A DNA stretch of 64,000 bases from Episyrphus balteatus (GCF_945859705.1 NC_079134.1:15107545-15171544), one strand, 5' to 3'; shown: positions 24,194 through 36,671, counted from the first letter of the stretch. Numbers and translations: made by a program. Notes: generated by a model not told the origin, from the letters alone.

Positions 24194-24903
24194 CTGTGGT
24201 AATAAGTTAAAAGAGCTTATGTCGACATAAGTGAAAAACGATTTTATTTGCTTAACATGTTCACCTTTTGTTCAGCTTTGTTTTAGTCTGGGTCTCATTT
24301 CTCTACGCAAAATATAAACCGTTAAATTAAAAAAAAATCATAATAGCTTAAGTCTTTTTGGACAAAAACTGCATTTGCAAAATAGCTTGTGTATAAAATC
24401 GTCAAAATCTTAAAAATAATACACTTTTTTAAATAAGCTTAAGTCATGACATAAGCTACTATGACAATTTGAATTCAAATATATTCATCGCTTAGGTCAA
24501 CATAAGCTATTTTAAACTTGTGGTCGAGTGAACCATTTGTGTTCTTATGTCGACTCAAGTCATTTTAAAAAAATGCATTTTGAACCAAACCCAATTTTGC
24601 AAAACAGCTTAAGTAAACATAAGCTGTTTTGTTCCTTGAAATGTCTGCAAAATTGTATACTTAAGTCAAAGTAAGTTATTTTTTCAAATGTAACGGCCGT
24701 CCCGAACGTTTTCAAGGAAAAATATACATATGAAAATTAAGGGTATAACAAGCCTGTACCCAGAAAAAAAAATTGTTAGTTTAGCGGCAACAGTTTAAAA
24801 GTAATCACTAAAAAAGTAAAAAAAAATCTGGTCCACAAACTTCATTTGCTTATACTGAAAAATGATAAAAATTGACTTAAGCTCTTTTAACTTATTGACA
24901 CAG
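24194..24903. mobile_element. Foldback-like element with GCTTAAGTC palindrome array
   Basis: Inverted ends share CTGTG and then AATAAGTTAAAAGAGCTTA (left from 24194, right ending 24903). ATGT occurs immediately outside both ends (24190-24193, 24904-24907), a possible 4-bp target duplication. Inside are about eight copies of an imperfect palindrome of the type GCTTAWGTC-RACATAAGC, at about 24216, 24345, 24438, 24492, 24543, 24603, 24660 and 24872. There is no coding capacity, and the superfamily is not clear from the termini. Confidence 0.75.
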
Positions 24904-25095
24904 ATGTACTAACGTATAAAAACAAATTTTAAATATTTCTTTAAGTTTTTGTTTAATATTCTTAGCAACTTTTTCCATGAGAGCAAGTTTGAGAGACACA
25001 GTCGTGCATTTATTTTGGCATAGTCTTTGGTACCGTTACCCGTACCGGTGTAAGGGCTCATTTACCTTACCGTACCTATGTTTATCTATGTATAT

Positions 25096-25402
25096 TAGGG
25101 TGGTTCTTAATTGGGACATGCGGTTGTATACCCGCCATCCATTTGGGAATGTTGAGAAACAATTAATTACCCTATTTTTTTAGATTTCTATATGACTTCC
25201 TTCCTCTTCCTTATTTAACGTGAAATTTTCATGTCAAACATTTCTTTTGATTTTTATAGATACATAATTATATATGGGGTATTCCATTACAAAGATTGTA
25301 CTGGGAGACTAAACAGTTGAAATACAAATTACAGATTTTTTTTGCTATTTAGAACTAATTGATGTCCATGGGAAAAAAAATAAAAATTAAAGGACCACTC
25401 TA
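25096..25402. mobile_element. hAT MITE with TAGGGTGG termini
   Basis: Inverted ends TAGGGTGGTTCTTAATT (left) and TAGAGTGGTCCTTTAATT (right, read inward) are bounded by an exact 8-bp repeat ATGTATAT (25088-25095, 25403-25410). At 307 bp it is non-coding. The TAGRGTGG start is shared with the element at 56891-57483. Confidence 0.85.
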
Positions 25403-25410
25403 ATGTATAT

Positions 25411-27457
25411 ATGTACTAGGTATATGAATATGAATATACCCTACAAACTTCATATTAAATTTAAATTATACACTTCAATTTTTGAGGGATACTAATTTGT
25501 GGAGAACTCAAATTAATATAATAATGATCACTTCAATTGTCATTTAATTTCGATGTTCGTGATTTGTTTTCCTATAATTTTGAAATATTGTTTTATGCAA
25601 TTTCGCTTGAAGCATGTCTCATTTCGAATTGTGATTTTCAATGGAATTGTGTTGTAAATTTCAATAAAAACATCTCATTGTTGCTGATATGTACTTGACA
25701 CTTTTCGAATTTATAATGACTTAAATTCCTTTTTTTATTTCTTTTTATTTTATCTTTGGGAATGAAAAAGTTTACTGCCAGATATTGTGTGAAAAAAATT
25801 AAATTTTTGTTAATATCTCGGACTTATTCTGTATTTAATTTGATGATAATGCTTTTAAAAAAGAGATCTTAAAAGTTTTTTTTCTATTTTTCAAAAAAAA
25901 AAAAAAAAATTACTCATACACCACAGTGACCTAATGTAATAAGTGCTTTTTGAAGATGTTGGTATGGAGATTTGTTGTTTATGTCTTGTCCGTCACTAAC
26001 CCATAAAAGTCAGCAAGTATTTATTTAAATGATCTGTTTATAATTCCTTATTATAGCTTAAATGAACAGTCAAAGTCTGAATGTTTTTATAAGAAACTGG
26101 GAGACACGGTGAAGTTAGCATAAAGTATATAGTTAGTATGAATTATATAGACAAAATAGAGCGTATTAATTCCAATGCGTTGAGATTGAGATATAAGACT
26201 TTTTAGGTAAAAATTATTAGGGATGGTAGTAGTGCTGGTGCTGGTTATTTATTTGAGATTTCCTCGTCCAATTAATTTGTTTTTGTTTTTATTTATTAAG
26301 TGCTTATTTAAACAAAATGAAGCGATGTCTGAATCAATCATTTGGAAAGGCTCCACACAAATTGTTGTTTTCATAACTAATCGGTGCCAGTAGGTACAGT
26401 CTAGTAATTAGACTTATAACTCTAAATCTGACTGCGATTTCAATACTCTTTAAACAGTTATTGTATTTGAAATGCTCTTTTTGAAATTTCTAAAAAAAAA
26501 CATAACAAATATTTACCAATCCACCAAAAAAAGGGTTTAAAAAATAAAATAACTTTTTTTTACAAGACTCTCCCATGGGGAGAACATCTTCAAAAGATTG
26601 ATGGAACAAAATCGCTTCTGTTGCACAGGGAATGTTCTTCCATCTTCTGTGTGTTTAACTTTTTCAAAATATTTATTGTAACCACTTTTCATATAACATA
26701 TATAGAAGAGGATACCCCATTAAGGTTATCACCTCAATAATTTTATTACTCATATGGGACCAACCACCGATTTGGGAGACCTCTATTAAAGCTATAATGT
26801 TTGAATATGTCTTATAGCCATTATAACTAAAAAAAAACACATAAATGTAAAAATATGATACCAAAATTATTTATGAGCCTTACCTTTTGTTTCTTCTACT
26901 AAGCCTTCTTTGGAATTCTCTGACATGCAGTCCCCAAAGGCTTAAAAACTGTTTATGTGTGTTTGTTTACACTTTGAATAATGTACAATTCCCAACAAAA
27001 ACAAAACTTTCTCAAAATTGACCTCGTTTTCAATGATTCAACATCTTCTGTCAAATCAAATCTCATAAATATCCATCCATTTAGAGAAATGGAACTTACT
27101 TAATGCATCATTTTGATGTCCTTTTTCCCAAGAAACTGACATTACACAGAGACAGATACGAGAGAGAAAGATATTGATTATGGTAAACCAAAGGAATGTC
27201 AACCAATTATATTATTTACTATAAATGTGTCTCTGAGTTAATTCAAAATAAACAGGATCAAGGATCTCCCACCATACATACATATATATCTTTCCCCCAA
27301 ATTCAATTGACTCTTTCATTAGTATACCAACCAACGAAGCTCTTCCTCTCTCTCTCTTCTTCCTCCCAAAACCACTTAGACGAGAGGTGGTAATTTCATG
27401 GACATTTTCCATTGAACTTTAATCGAGTGCGCACATGTGATTTCGTTTGACTTTCAA
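25411..27457. other. AT-rich non-coding stretch with one copy of the 24-bp motif
   Basis: Nothing recognised apart from the motif at 25910-25931 and, from about 27120, the start of a less AT-rich, GAGA/CTCT-containing zone. Confidence 0.4.
25910..25931 (-). repeat. Dispersed 24-bp motif, copy 2
   Basis: On the minus strand: GGTCACTGTGG then TGTATGAGTAA, followed by a long T run. One base differs from consensus in the right half, and the last base reads T instead of C. Confidence 0.75.
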
Positions 27458-28640
27458 ATGTTCATCCTGTGTTTTTTGCTTTTTTCTCTTTTTTTAAATC
27501 CTTCGTTGACTTCGACAAACGGGCCACTCAATCCTGATAATGTCTGCTGCATTGGAGAACGAGAAGGCAACGCTTTACCAAGCATACACAAAATGAATGA
27601 ATATGTATCCGAACTTCGTTCCGTTCCGTATCCGTCCGTCCGGTGTCCAGAGAAGTTATATCTAAAGTCCGTCCGTTGTTGGTCCTTTCAAGTAGATATA
27701 CGTGACAGTGTCACAGTCGTCGTGTTTAGCAAAAACGAAAAGGGAATGGTTTTTAAAATTTTCAATGACATAGATGAAGGGAGGCCATCAATGTGACGTT
27801 TGAGGTAATAACGACCAGGAAAGCAGAATACCAAAGCAAGCAATCATTTATTCTTCATCTGAGTTTGAGAAGAGATGGGAAAAAGGGACGAAATTTATTG
27901 ATTTTGTTCTCTTTTTTTTTCTCATGAAAATAATTTTTTTTTTTTTGATTTTTTTTGTATCTAAACTGGGAACATCTGATGAATCCTTGTAACCTGTCAT
28001 CATTTTCGCTCCCTTTTACTCTCATCAAATTGAAAATAAAACAATCAATTCTCCATCTCATGTAGGCCAAGTTTATGTGTTGTTATAGTTACACACAGAG
28101 ACTCTAACACGCACGCACAATTTTATCAACACACAAATACAAACATAGAATGATAGTGTGTAGCTGAGTTGGGTAAGGAGAATAAGCCAGGAATAAAAAT
28201 CCTTGGCAATCAATTGACTTCAATAATTCGTGATTTATGCAAAAGAGATGCGTCTTCTTCTGTTCTCGTTCAATTTCCGATTCCAATAAGGATTTTATTT
28301 TTTTTTTGTTTTTATTTGTGTTGGTGTTGGTTTGGGTGGTGATTTGTGGATTGTAGTGGGTAGAAGCTCTGGAACTAAGTTAATAATATTGTATTTCGAT
28401 TTAGGCCAAATCCCAAGAGATTAAAATGAATGACAACAAGGAGTGAGTTTGAGTTAGTAATAGAGAGTGAGAGAGAGAAAATTAGAGAGAATAAAACAAA
28501 TGAAAGGGAAGAAAAAAAAAACGAGCGTACCTGGCATTGATTGTAAATTGAGAGTAGATTTATAGTCGCAGACAGCAGAAGATTTTTTTTTTGTGCGTTG
28601 AGTTGAGTTGAGAATTTAAGTGTACCTTGTCACTCCAGGG
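27120..28640. promoter_or_regulatory. GAGA/CTCT-rich, less AT-rich zone; possible promoter or enhancer
   Basis: Several GAGAG-type clusters, the core of GAGA-factor sites in flies, lie at about 27149-27170, 27344-27358 (as CTCT) and 28455-28495. Base composition around 27500-27790 is clearly richer in G+C than the surroundings, with GTCCGTCCG strings reminiscent of insect 5' untranslated exons. A possible splice donor (GAG then GTAATA) occurs at about 27803-27811. No TATA box or initiator can be assigned with confidence. Regulatory role is inference. Confidence 0.3.
27458..27796 (+). CDS. Possible small secreted protein (unrecognised)
   Basis: From the ATG at 27458 the frame gives 112 residues to a TGA. 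The N-terminus (FILCFLLFSLFLNPSLTS) is hydrophobic and resembles a signal peptide. Cysteines follow in the mature part (VCCIGE, VRCPEK, VRCWSF), without a pattern I recognise. The lower half lies in GC-richer DNA with repeated GTCCGTCCG, so the open frame could be a by-product of simple sequence or of a non-coding 5' exon. No intron or polyadenylation signal was convincing. It is listed because it is among the longest non-transposon frames with sensible features in the window. Confidence 0.25.
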   Translation: MFILCFLLFSLFLNPSLTSTNGPLNPDNVCCIGEREGNALPSIHKMNEYVSELRSVPYPSVRCPEKLYLKSVRCWSFQVDIRDSVTVVVFSKNEKGMVFKIFNDIDEGRPSM

Positions 28641-29632
28641 AGGATATTTAAAACTGATTGAATGAATTTTAAGTATTTTTTTTTTTTTGTATTATTTTGT
28701 TTTTGTTTTTGCATTAAGGGATTAGCTTTACCAGGTAAAAAAAAATCATCTGTTAAGCCCAATAGACTTTAGTTAGGAGTATTTTTTTTCCTTTTTTTTT
28801 GGAAGAGAGAAATGAAAAAGCATGATTTTTTTGTATTGAGTCTTTTTTTGTATCTATCAAAAATTCTGTGTGTCCATAATACTTTAAGCTAAACGAAGAT
28901 ATTTCATATAACCCTGTAGGTAGATATTTATTCACCTACATGGATTTATCTATATCATTAGATCTTCCTCTAAATCTTTGAGTAATATGATTTTGAAATG
29001 AATTTTTACCTTCAAAATTAAGGTACAAAGTGAATTATAAAAATTAGGCGAAATAATTTTATGAAGAATTTTGAGGATCATGGATTTAAATTCATAATGC
29101 TGCATGTGCCAAAATTTGATTTGCAAAATACTGTAAGTCCAAGATACACCTATTTCAAATTCTCTAAATGATGCAATTTTATTGATAACCAAGATTACTT
29201 TCGAATTACAAATAGAAGAAAATCAGAATAATGAGAAAATAGAATAAAAGAAATTGGCATTTAAAGTTGTATCAATGTGACATAGCTTAAAAAGTGGATT
29301 TGCCTCAATTTTTGTTCATTCAATGAACTGTTTACGAGATATTTGATTCTGCTTTTTTCAGTAGATCGAACTTTCTTTTCTTTTAATATTTGATTTAAAA
29401 AGCAATATTTTTAAAATTGTACATATAATTTACCAAAAGTTCGTAATTTTAACATTATAACCAGAGCTCGACGATTTAATTGCCTAAAATGTAAGATTTG
29501 ATTAAAGACTCCATTCATTTAAAATACAGTAAAAGGTTAAAGAAAGCCAACTTATTTGATTAATTGGCCATATTATGTAAATTAATAAAAAAAATTATGC
29601 TGGTTTACTAAGTTTTTTCCCAAGAGCAAAAT

Positions 29633-29655
29633 GTTACACATACACCACAGTGACC
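29633..29655 (-). repeat. Dispersed 24-bp motif, copy 3
   Basis: On the minus strand: GGTCACTGTGG then TGTATGTGTAAC, followed by ATTTTGCTCTTGGGAAAAA. This downstream flank resembles that of the copy at 60631. Confidence 0.8.
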
Positions 29656-30763
29656 AATTATGATAATACTTAAACTCATAAATTAAATGGTTACTCTTGC
29701 ACAATGTGAAGCAAACCAATTTTGAACTTTTATGTCAGTTAGACGATAAATTGAAGCATCTGGATCAAGAACCAGATAACTTCACATTTTGACCACTTCG
29801 TCTTTTAATTTTGTAGGTGTTTATCATCCTACGGCATCTCTAAGGTAGATAAACGCTTTTTGTACTGGAGTTATCCGTTTTATCAGTTTTACATTAACAT
29901 TAACATACTGTGAATAGTTAGAAAAAATCAACAATTTTGGTCCCGAATAGAAACTATTTCACACTCATTAATATTTTGATTTTTTTTTTTTGTTTTTGAT
30001 TTATTGGAATAACTAAGGATCATAAAAGTTTAATATTAGAGAACCGGGACGAACAACACCTATTTTGATGGAAATTGAAGTTAATTTAAGGAAGTGTTTT
30101 TGAAAAAATAGGGTGGAATCGGTTAACGATGATAAAAGATGAATTATTTTATTCATTTGATTTTCTTTAAACATAACTTTTTTTAACTTTAATATGTATA
30201 TAAAAACAATAAATATGTTCAAAAAAAAATTCAATTTTATGTCTCACTACGAACAAATTGAAAAAAAAAAACAACATGTTAAATTTATTATTTTTTTTTA
30301 AATTCTAAGTTTAAATACCATTATCAATTTATCAAAATGAACTTTCATGTTCATTATTTTAAACATGTTGTACTGAACAAATATTCATCACTGCATTTTG
30401 TTCATTATGCAAAAATTCTCTAAAGATGGTCAGGATATTTGTGATTATATTTAATATATCAAAATTTTTTTTTCCTAATTTTCATTATTTTTTGAAAAAT
30501 GAAATTATAAAACAAAATCAAGAAATCCGTAGATTTATCTTCGGATAAGATTAAAATGTAACGTAATATCGCTTGACTTGTTTTATTAATTTATAAATAA
30601 AACAAAATTATAGCCAACATTTTTAAAATCCAATGCGTTCCTTATTGCTCTGAAGGGATCAATACACTCAAAAGAGTTATCACAAATTGTTTTTATTCGA
30701 AAATGCAACAAACGCTCCATATTTAAGATTTAAATTCAATTTCAACAACTCAGTAAAAAAAAA

Positions 30764-30787
30764 GTTACGCATACACCACAGTGACCC
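30764..30787 (-). repeat. Dispersed 24-bp motif, copy 4
   Basis: On the minus strand it matches the consensus exactly: GGGTCACTGTGG then TGTATGCGTAAC, followed by nine to ten T. Confidence 0.85.
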
Positions 30788-31904
30788 ATTGCGAAAAAAA
30801 TTATTTTATAGTCACAATGTTACCATAGGAAATTTTGAATATGATTGCAAGAAACAAAAAAAAAATAAAAAAAATCTATATTGTCAATTTTTATTTTCAA
30901 CAACATTATAATTTTTCTTCGAAATTGTTTTTTAATTGGTCTAAACAAGGTGACTTTTTTAGGCATAGTTTCATTCTACCAAAGTAAGCCTCTTCTCATT
31001 ATTATTCCACTTATTTATTCACCAGTTAAACAAACTGAAATAAAATAAAAACTTTCTTCTCCTTATCTCTTCAGTGACATTGATCTAACATGCAAATTTA
31101 ATAAACTTTTCCTGTGTGAAAATAATAAAATTTGATAAAGCCTTTAACAAATTTTTAAGGACATCCTTGCTTGGTGCTATAACACAGTGGGAGGTACTAT
31201 TTAGCATTAAGGTGTTGTACATCATAGCTACATAAGTTCACAACAACTGACTTTATAGTAGTAAAAAATATAGTCTATGTTGTCGTGTCTATGTTTTTTT
31301 TGGTCATAAAATTACAAAATGTCCTTGACAAAGATATTTTTTTCTTCTTGTTGTTGTTGTAGTTACGAGGAATAACATAAAACAAAAAATTGCCGAGTAG
31401 ACCTTTTATTTTTTTTTTTTTTTGAATTTCATTTTATATCTTTTTCATTTTAATTTTCGGCTCGTCCGTTTTGTTGAGTGGAATCGTTTCCTTTAGTTGT
31501 AAAATATAAAAACCTTCAAATTTCAAGATTTGGCAATGATACATATACAAGGAACATATTCAGTTCAATTTAAATCATATATAGGGTCCTCTCCAGTTCC
31601 CCGCCCATTAAATTTTTTTCTAAGAATATTGCTTAGTGATACGTGTAAGGATAAGTTTTTGTTGCTAGTAAAAAATATTTGAAATAAAATAAAATAAAAT
31701 CAAGTGCAAGGACATAAACCACAAGCGCCAAAACAGCCTAAGCCTTTTATATGTATTTCAGTCTGACTGTGTGAAGCTCTATGAGGCAGTACAGTGTTGT
31801 AGAGAATTTTATGTTCATCATTGAATTTTTAACTCTAACTTTTTATTTTATTTTTATTTTTAATTAAAACTTAAGAGCAATACACCACTACACAGTGCAA
31901 ATAG

Positions 31905-32135
31905 ATGAGGCAACGCAAAGGAAACCCATTTAAGTATATAGATGATGTTTCTGATGATGATGATGACGATGTTGAGGTTGAGAATGATGACGATGATTAT
32001 GATGATATACAAAGAGAGAGTGAGAGGAGAGACAAGGCAGTGTTGCATGCATTATTATTTTATAAAGCGGATGCCTGCGAGGACGATTGGAGTAATGAAA
32101 ATTTCTCTGTTCTACATCGACGAACGGTTGGATAA
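31905..32135 (+). CDS. Doubtful acidic small ORF over a GAT repeat
   Basis: An ATG-initiated frame of 76 residues. Residues 13-34 are mostly D, E and V because the frame runs through a (GAT)n microsatellite. The remaining part (for example ACEDDWSNENFSVLHRRTVG) has mixed codon use. The opposite strand is also open and would be histidine-rich, as expected for this repeat. Most likely a by-product of the microsatellite; kept at low confidence because its second half looks less biased than usual non-coding DNA here. Confidence 0.15.
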   Translation: MRQRKGNPFKYIDDVSDDDDDDVEVENDDDDYDDIQRESERRDKAVLHALLFYKADACEDDWSNENFSVLHRRTVG

Positions 32136-33281
32136 TTGCCGTGAAAATATACATTCCACTTGAAAGTTGGAGGGAACGAAACGAAAATTGCAAAAATGCA
32201 TTAAAAATAAAAATTTTTGTTTTGTTTTTATTTTTCACGAATTTTTACATTTTTTTGATAAATTAAGATGAACTACGACTTATTTTGTTAGTGTTTTTCT
32301 GTATTTTTTCAAGGAGAGGCGCCAGTATTTATTACTTTTTCGTTAAAAACACAGAAGAAAAGAGGTCAGTCAATTCTTTTATTCTTTTAAGAAAAATGTC
32401 TGGATACTCGTAATTAACAACAAGATGAACAGAAAACAGCAAAAAAAACAAACAAAGAAAAACAACAAAACACTTCACAGTGGACTCTATTTTATTTCAA
32501 AGAGTGGGCGCCAGAAAAGTTTTTTTTCTGATTTTTCTTTTGAAAATGTTTATTCATTACTTGTTTTTTTTTTTTCACTTCTTACTTATTATATAGCTAG
32601 CTGTTGTTTGTGTGGATTTATTTTTTTTTTTTTTGCGCCCCCATTATTTCAGTGCAATTCAAACTTTTTGAAGACGCTTTTTTTTAATTAAAAGATGTTA
32701 TGAGTAGCAAGCTTACAGAGAAGATAAGTTTACAATTTCATTTTCTTCAAAATTGTTTGGTTTCGTTTTTCTTCTTTTTTTTTTACTGTCTGCCAATTTT
32801 AAATTTCAAATTAAGAAAAAAAAACTGTCGTAAATATTGTGTATGACAATGTTTTTTTTTTATGAAGGTTTTTTTTTGTTTCAAGGTTTTTAAATAGTTG
32901 TTAGAAGTTTAGAAAAATAGTTAAATTATGGAGACGTTTAAGAAATTAAATTTTTGTATAGCGTTTATTCGTCTGAGTTTTATTCATTTGCTTGGTTTAA
33001 ATTAATACTATTTTGTTTTTTAATTTAACAACAATATTCCGAAATTTTATATGTTATTCAAGCTTCAACTCTCAAGGAAATAAGCTACGCTTTTGTATTA
33101 TAAATTATGGCATCCATAAAAATACAATCAGTTAATACCTATTTAACAAAAAAAATGCCCTTGGGAAGTTAATTTCTGCTAGAAAACAAGCAAATATACT
33201 ACCTTAAAATATTTTATACATGATTGCTTTATTACTTGTTGTTCGAGATACAGTGCAGATTTTGTCTATGATTGATATATA

Positions 33282-33825
33282 CACTTAGGAGCAAAAAAAT
33301 GGAATCAAACTTTTGCGTTTTTTTAAAACGTTAATTGGCCAGGATGTAATTGACATACATGAATGTTAATTGCACCATTAAAAAGCTTGAAACAAAGGCT
33401 TTAAATCAATACTAGGAACTTTAAAACCCGTTCACTTTATAAGGATCCAATCAACATAAATGAAGCATGTAAGCAAAAAAAGACTGAAACTGAAACAGAG
33501 AGTATCTGGAAAATTTAACATTTAAAAAAAATTAAATGCAATTTATTGACAGATAACGTCAATAGTAACGGTAGGAAAAAAAAACTGAAATTGAAGCAGA
33601 GAATATCAAGAAAATTTAACATTTAGAAAAAAATGAAGTGCAATTTATTGACAGATAGCTATGATACTATCGTATGCATTTTGAAGTTTTTACCAACAAT
33701 TAAAAGTAAAAAAATCAAGCTTTTAAATGAGACCATAAAACTTGAAGAAACATTATTTTATCCATTGCAATTTTTGTTTTAAATAAAAATTATCTTTTTT
33801 GATTCCGTTTTTTTGCTCTTAAGTG
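33282..33825. mobile_element. Tc1/mariner-like MITE at TA
   Basis: Inverted ends CACTTAGGAGCAAAAAAATG (left) and CACTTAAGAGCAAAAAAACG (right, read inward) are flanked by TA on both sides (33280-33281, 33826-33827). The interior holds two diverged direct repeats of about 75 bp (33485-33560 and 33585-33660), each containing AAAATTTAACATTTA and CAATTTATTGACAGATA. No transposase. The CACT start, TA target and A-rich subterminal tract are typical of Tc1-like elements. Confidence 0.85.
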
Positions 33826-33827
33826 TA

Positions 33828-34368
33828 GAAAGATTGATTTATTAATCGTTTTTATTTTTGTTTACGTTACAAAAATATTTTTTTTTTTTTCAAAATCGAT
33901 TAACATTATGGCTTCGCCCTCTGTCTGAAGTGTATGAAGTCGTTTAATTTTGACTGACAATGGAAATTATTGTTGCCAGGGTAATATTGTTGTATATTTT
34001 TATAGATATTTGAAGATTTAAACATTTTCTTATAATTATTTTTTTGTGGGCCAAGAAAAACAATAAATAAAAGCATATAATAAATTCTTGGAAGGGCAAG
34101 AGGAATGTATTCGATTCAAAATACTACTTACAAAATATTCAGGGACATTTTTAAGTAGGGTGAAAAACAACATAAGTAACATTTTTATTTTTTTCAGGAG
34201 ACAAAAAACTCTGTACTTTTGACGACGCAGCCGCATTGACAATTTTAACTTTAAATTCGGTTTAGAGGCCTTGTTGAGAGTTGAAACTAACTAAAATTAA
34301 AAAAAAATATCTTTATCAAAGAAGATTTAACAAAAAATAAATATTTTTTATATGTTGTTTTAACACCC
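33828..34368. other. AT-rich non-coding stretch
   Basis: Nothing recognised; poly-T at 33880-33890. Confidence 0.4.
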
Positions 34369-36410
34369 AACGCACATAGGGGTATTTGCCAGTTTTACGC
34401 GGACAAAATTTTGTTTCGGTTTTTCTTCAACGACAAGGTAATTAATACTGGAATTAAGTATTTTAACTGTTAATTTTTCTTCCAAAGCCTATTTTTGATC
34501 AAACAAAAAGTCTCAAGCATGGACCCAAATGGTTTGTTAAAACGCTTAAAAATGGAGTTTTACTAATGGTATCGCCAACATAAAGGTCTTAAAATTTAGG
34601 AAAAATTATGAGGGATCAGGTTTTTTAATTCAAGAAGTTGAATCTTAAAAAAAAACTTAAAGTATGGATGCATGAAACAAAGTAAGCATTTTAAAACCTA
34701 AAACGTTTAAAGAAGGCAAATGTGTCGAAGTTGCACTTAGTTGCAATTTTTTTTACAGATTCAATTTGATACGAGTTCAACCTTTAGAAAACATTAAATT
34801 TTATCACGCAATAATGTGAAATAGTATAACTTTTCTCCTTACCAACACAGAAAGACAATATTTTTACGTTTAATTTATAGTAAGATTCAACATATCACTA
34901 TTTTATTTGTAAAGTAATATAACATTTAGATACAGCATCTAGTAGAAAGCTTCGTATCTCTTTATCAATATTGCATAAAAACTTTTTCCTATAGCCACTT
35001 AAAAAAAAAAGTACTTAATTAAGCACTGTCGCTAAACTATGAAAACTCTGAACTCTAGAGTGCTGCTGTTAGTCACCTGGAGTGGTAATCAATTTTAAAA
35101 CTATAGGAAAATGCTAAGTAAGTTATCTAATTTTAGTAGGAAGCTGAATTTTTACTTTTGGATCAGTTTAAAATTTCGTGTTTTGTCCGCCTAAATTGAC
35201 TAAGTACCCCTATGTGCAACGTTTTGTTGGGAGTCAAAACCACTTAATTACTTGAAAATAATGTTGTTTTGACACTCATTTTACATCCAAAGTATTAGCA
35301 AATTTAATGGAAATGAATAAAAGACCATTATAATTTAGCAATTTTATTAATACACATATTAAAAAACAAGAACATTAAACAAAAAGGCGAAAGTGGACGT
35401 TCCACGGCCAGCAATCAATTTGTTATTTTTTGACGTAGTTAAGTCTTACTAATACTGTGCAAAAGTTTTATCCTTGTCACGTAGGTACTTCAAAATAGTA
35501 TAAAATGCATTTTTGCATTTAACACTTTTTATTGATTGTCTCATTGATGTAATTTTATTGTTTATTTGAAATGAAAAAAATGATGGTTTGTAATTTTCCC
35601 TGAGTTTGAAGACCTTCATCTTGAATATCAAACCAATAGAACCCAAATTAGAAGCCTTTTAAGAAAACAGTTACGTGTTTTTTTTATAGTTCGGATTTTC
35701 AATTCTTTTCTGGGTTTAATCGCTTGAAAACTCTCGAACAAAATCTCGAAGTTGATTGCTTAAAAAGTTTATATTAAGAGTTCTATTGGCATGATATTCA
35801 AGATTTTACCTTCATGCTTAGCTTAGGTAAGATAACAGAGCATGATACTTCATATTCAAAATAAAAATTAAATTCAATATATCCTTCACATATTGCAAGA
35901 TGCATTAACAATACTAATATTGCAATATCTTACATTCTTAATGCAATGCAGTGAAAAGTTCATAGTAAAACTTTTCCTTAGTTATAGTTTTTTCATTTGT
36001 AACTGCCGAACGTCCAACTCAGAATTTTCTGTATTTATATCCATATTTTAAAAACCTAGAACATTCTGAAAGATGCAATTCCACTCAAATGAGCACGAAC
36101 AACTGACTGACAGAAGCATCGAAAAAACTGTAAGAAATAACAGTTTACTTACTTCGTTTTTCCAACGTTGAATGTAAAAACAAATTAATATCAAGTAGCT
36201 ACTTAAGGTGTTTTAACACTCAATTTCAAAATTGGCAGAAGAGATATGTTGTTTTAGCACTCAATGCGTATTTTAACCTCGAAATTTTATATGATCCAAA
36301 TATCAAATCATGTTGGTTTTGCTCTCAACTCTAGTTCTACCCATAAGCAATACAAAACAGTTATAAAAGTGGTTTCAAAAAATTTGTCACTTATGTTGTT
36401 TTAACAATCA
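34353..36410. repeat. Scattered TGTTGTTTTAACACTCA repeats
   Basis: Degenerate copies of a roughly 17-bp unit lie at about 34353, 35263, 36209, 36247, 36311 and 36393 on the plus strand, with an inverted one at 35221-35240. Four of them fall within 200 bp (36209-36410). They may be subterminal repeats of an older inverted-repeat element that encloses 34372-35217. Confidence 0.5.
34372..35217. mobile_element. Inverted-repeat element with GCACATAGGGGTA ends
   Basis: Left end GCACATAGGGGTATTT and right end (read inward) GCACATAGGGGTACTT share further homology through GCGGACAAAA (about 34398-34408 and the mirror at about 35180-35190). AAC lies directly outside both ends (34369-34371, 35218-35220), a possible 3-bp target duplication. 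Outside that, TTTTAACACCCAAC on the left is mirrored by GTTGGGAGTCAAAA on the right, so the true boundary could lie further out. No coding capacity; superfamily unknown. Confidence 0.65.
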
Positions 36411-36671
36411 CCGATTCAAGTGTGGGCAACTTATACATTATTTCTCGAAATATACTGCTAGGCCCAACATGTCAATTGTTGTCTTAGTAATTTATGTCTT
36501 TAAACTGGGTTAACTAAAGTTACATATCCAAAAGTAGGCTCTTTGAACACTTTAGGCCAACTCTATTAATTACAAACTCTATACTAATGGTTTGTAAAAT
36601 TAAGTTCGAAGATGATTGAGTTATAACATTTAATCTCGGCCATATTCCGTACTATGGTAAAGAAGACTAAT

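Larger units (their letters stand above)
27797..33279. other. AT-rich non-coding stretch with two copies of the 24-bp motif
   Basis: Apart from the GAGA-rich DNA up to 28.6 kb, the dispersed motif copies at 29633 and 30764, and a GAT repeat region near 31950, nothing was recognised. Long homopolymer runs are common. Confidence 0.4.

Noticed and set aside
31930..32238. Histidine-rich minus-strand frame
   Set aside because: It reads the complement of a GAT microsatellite; the histidines come from the repeat.
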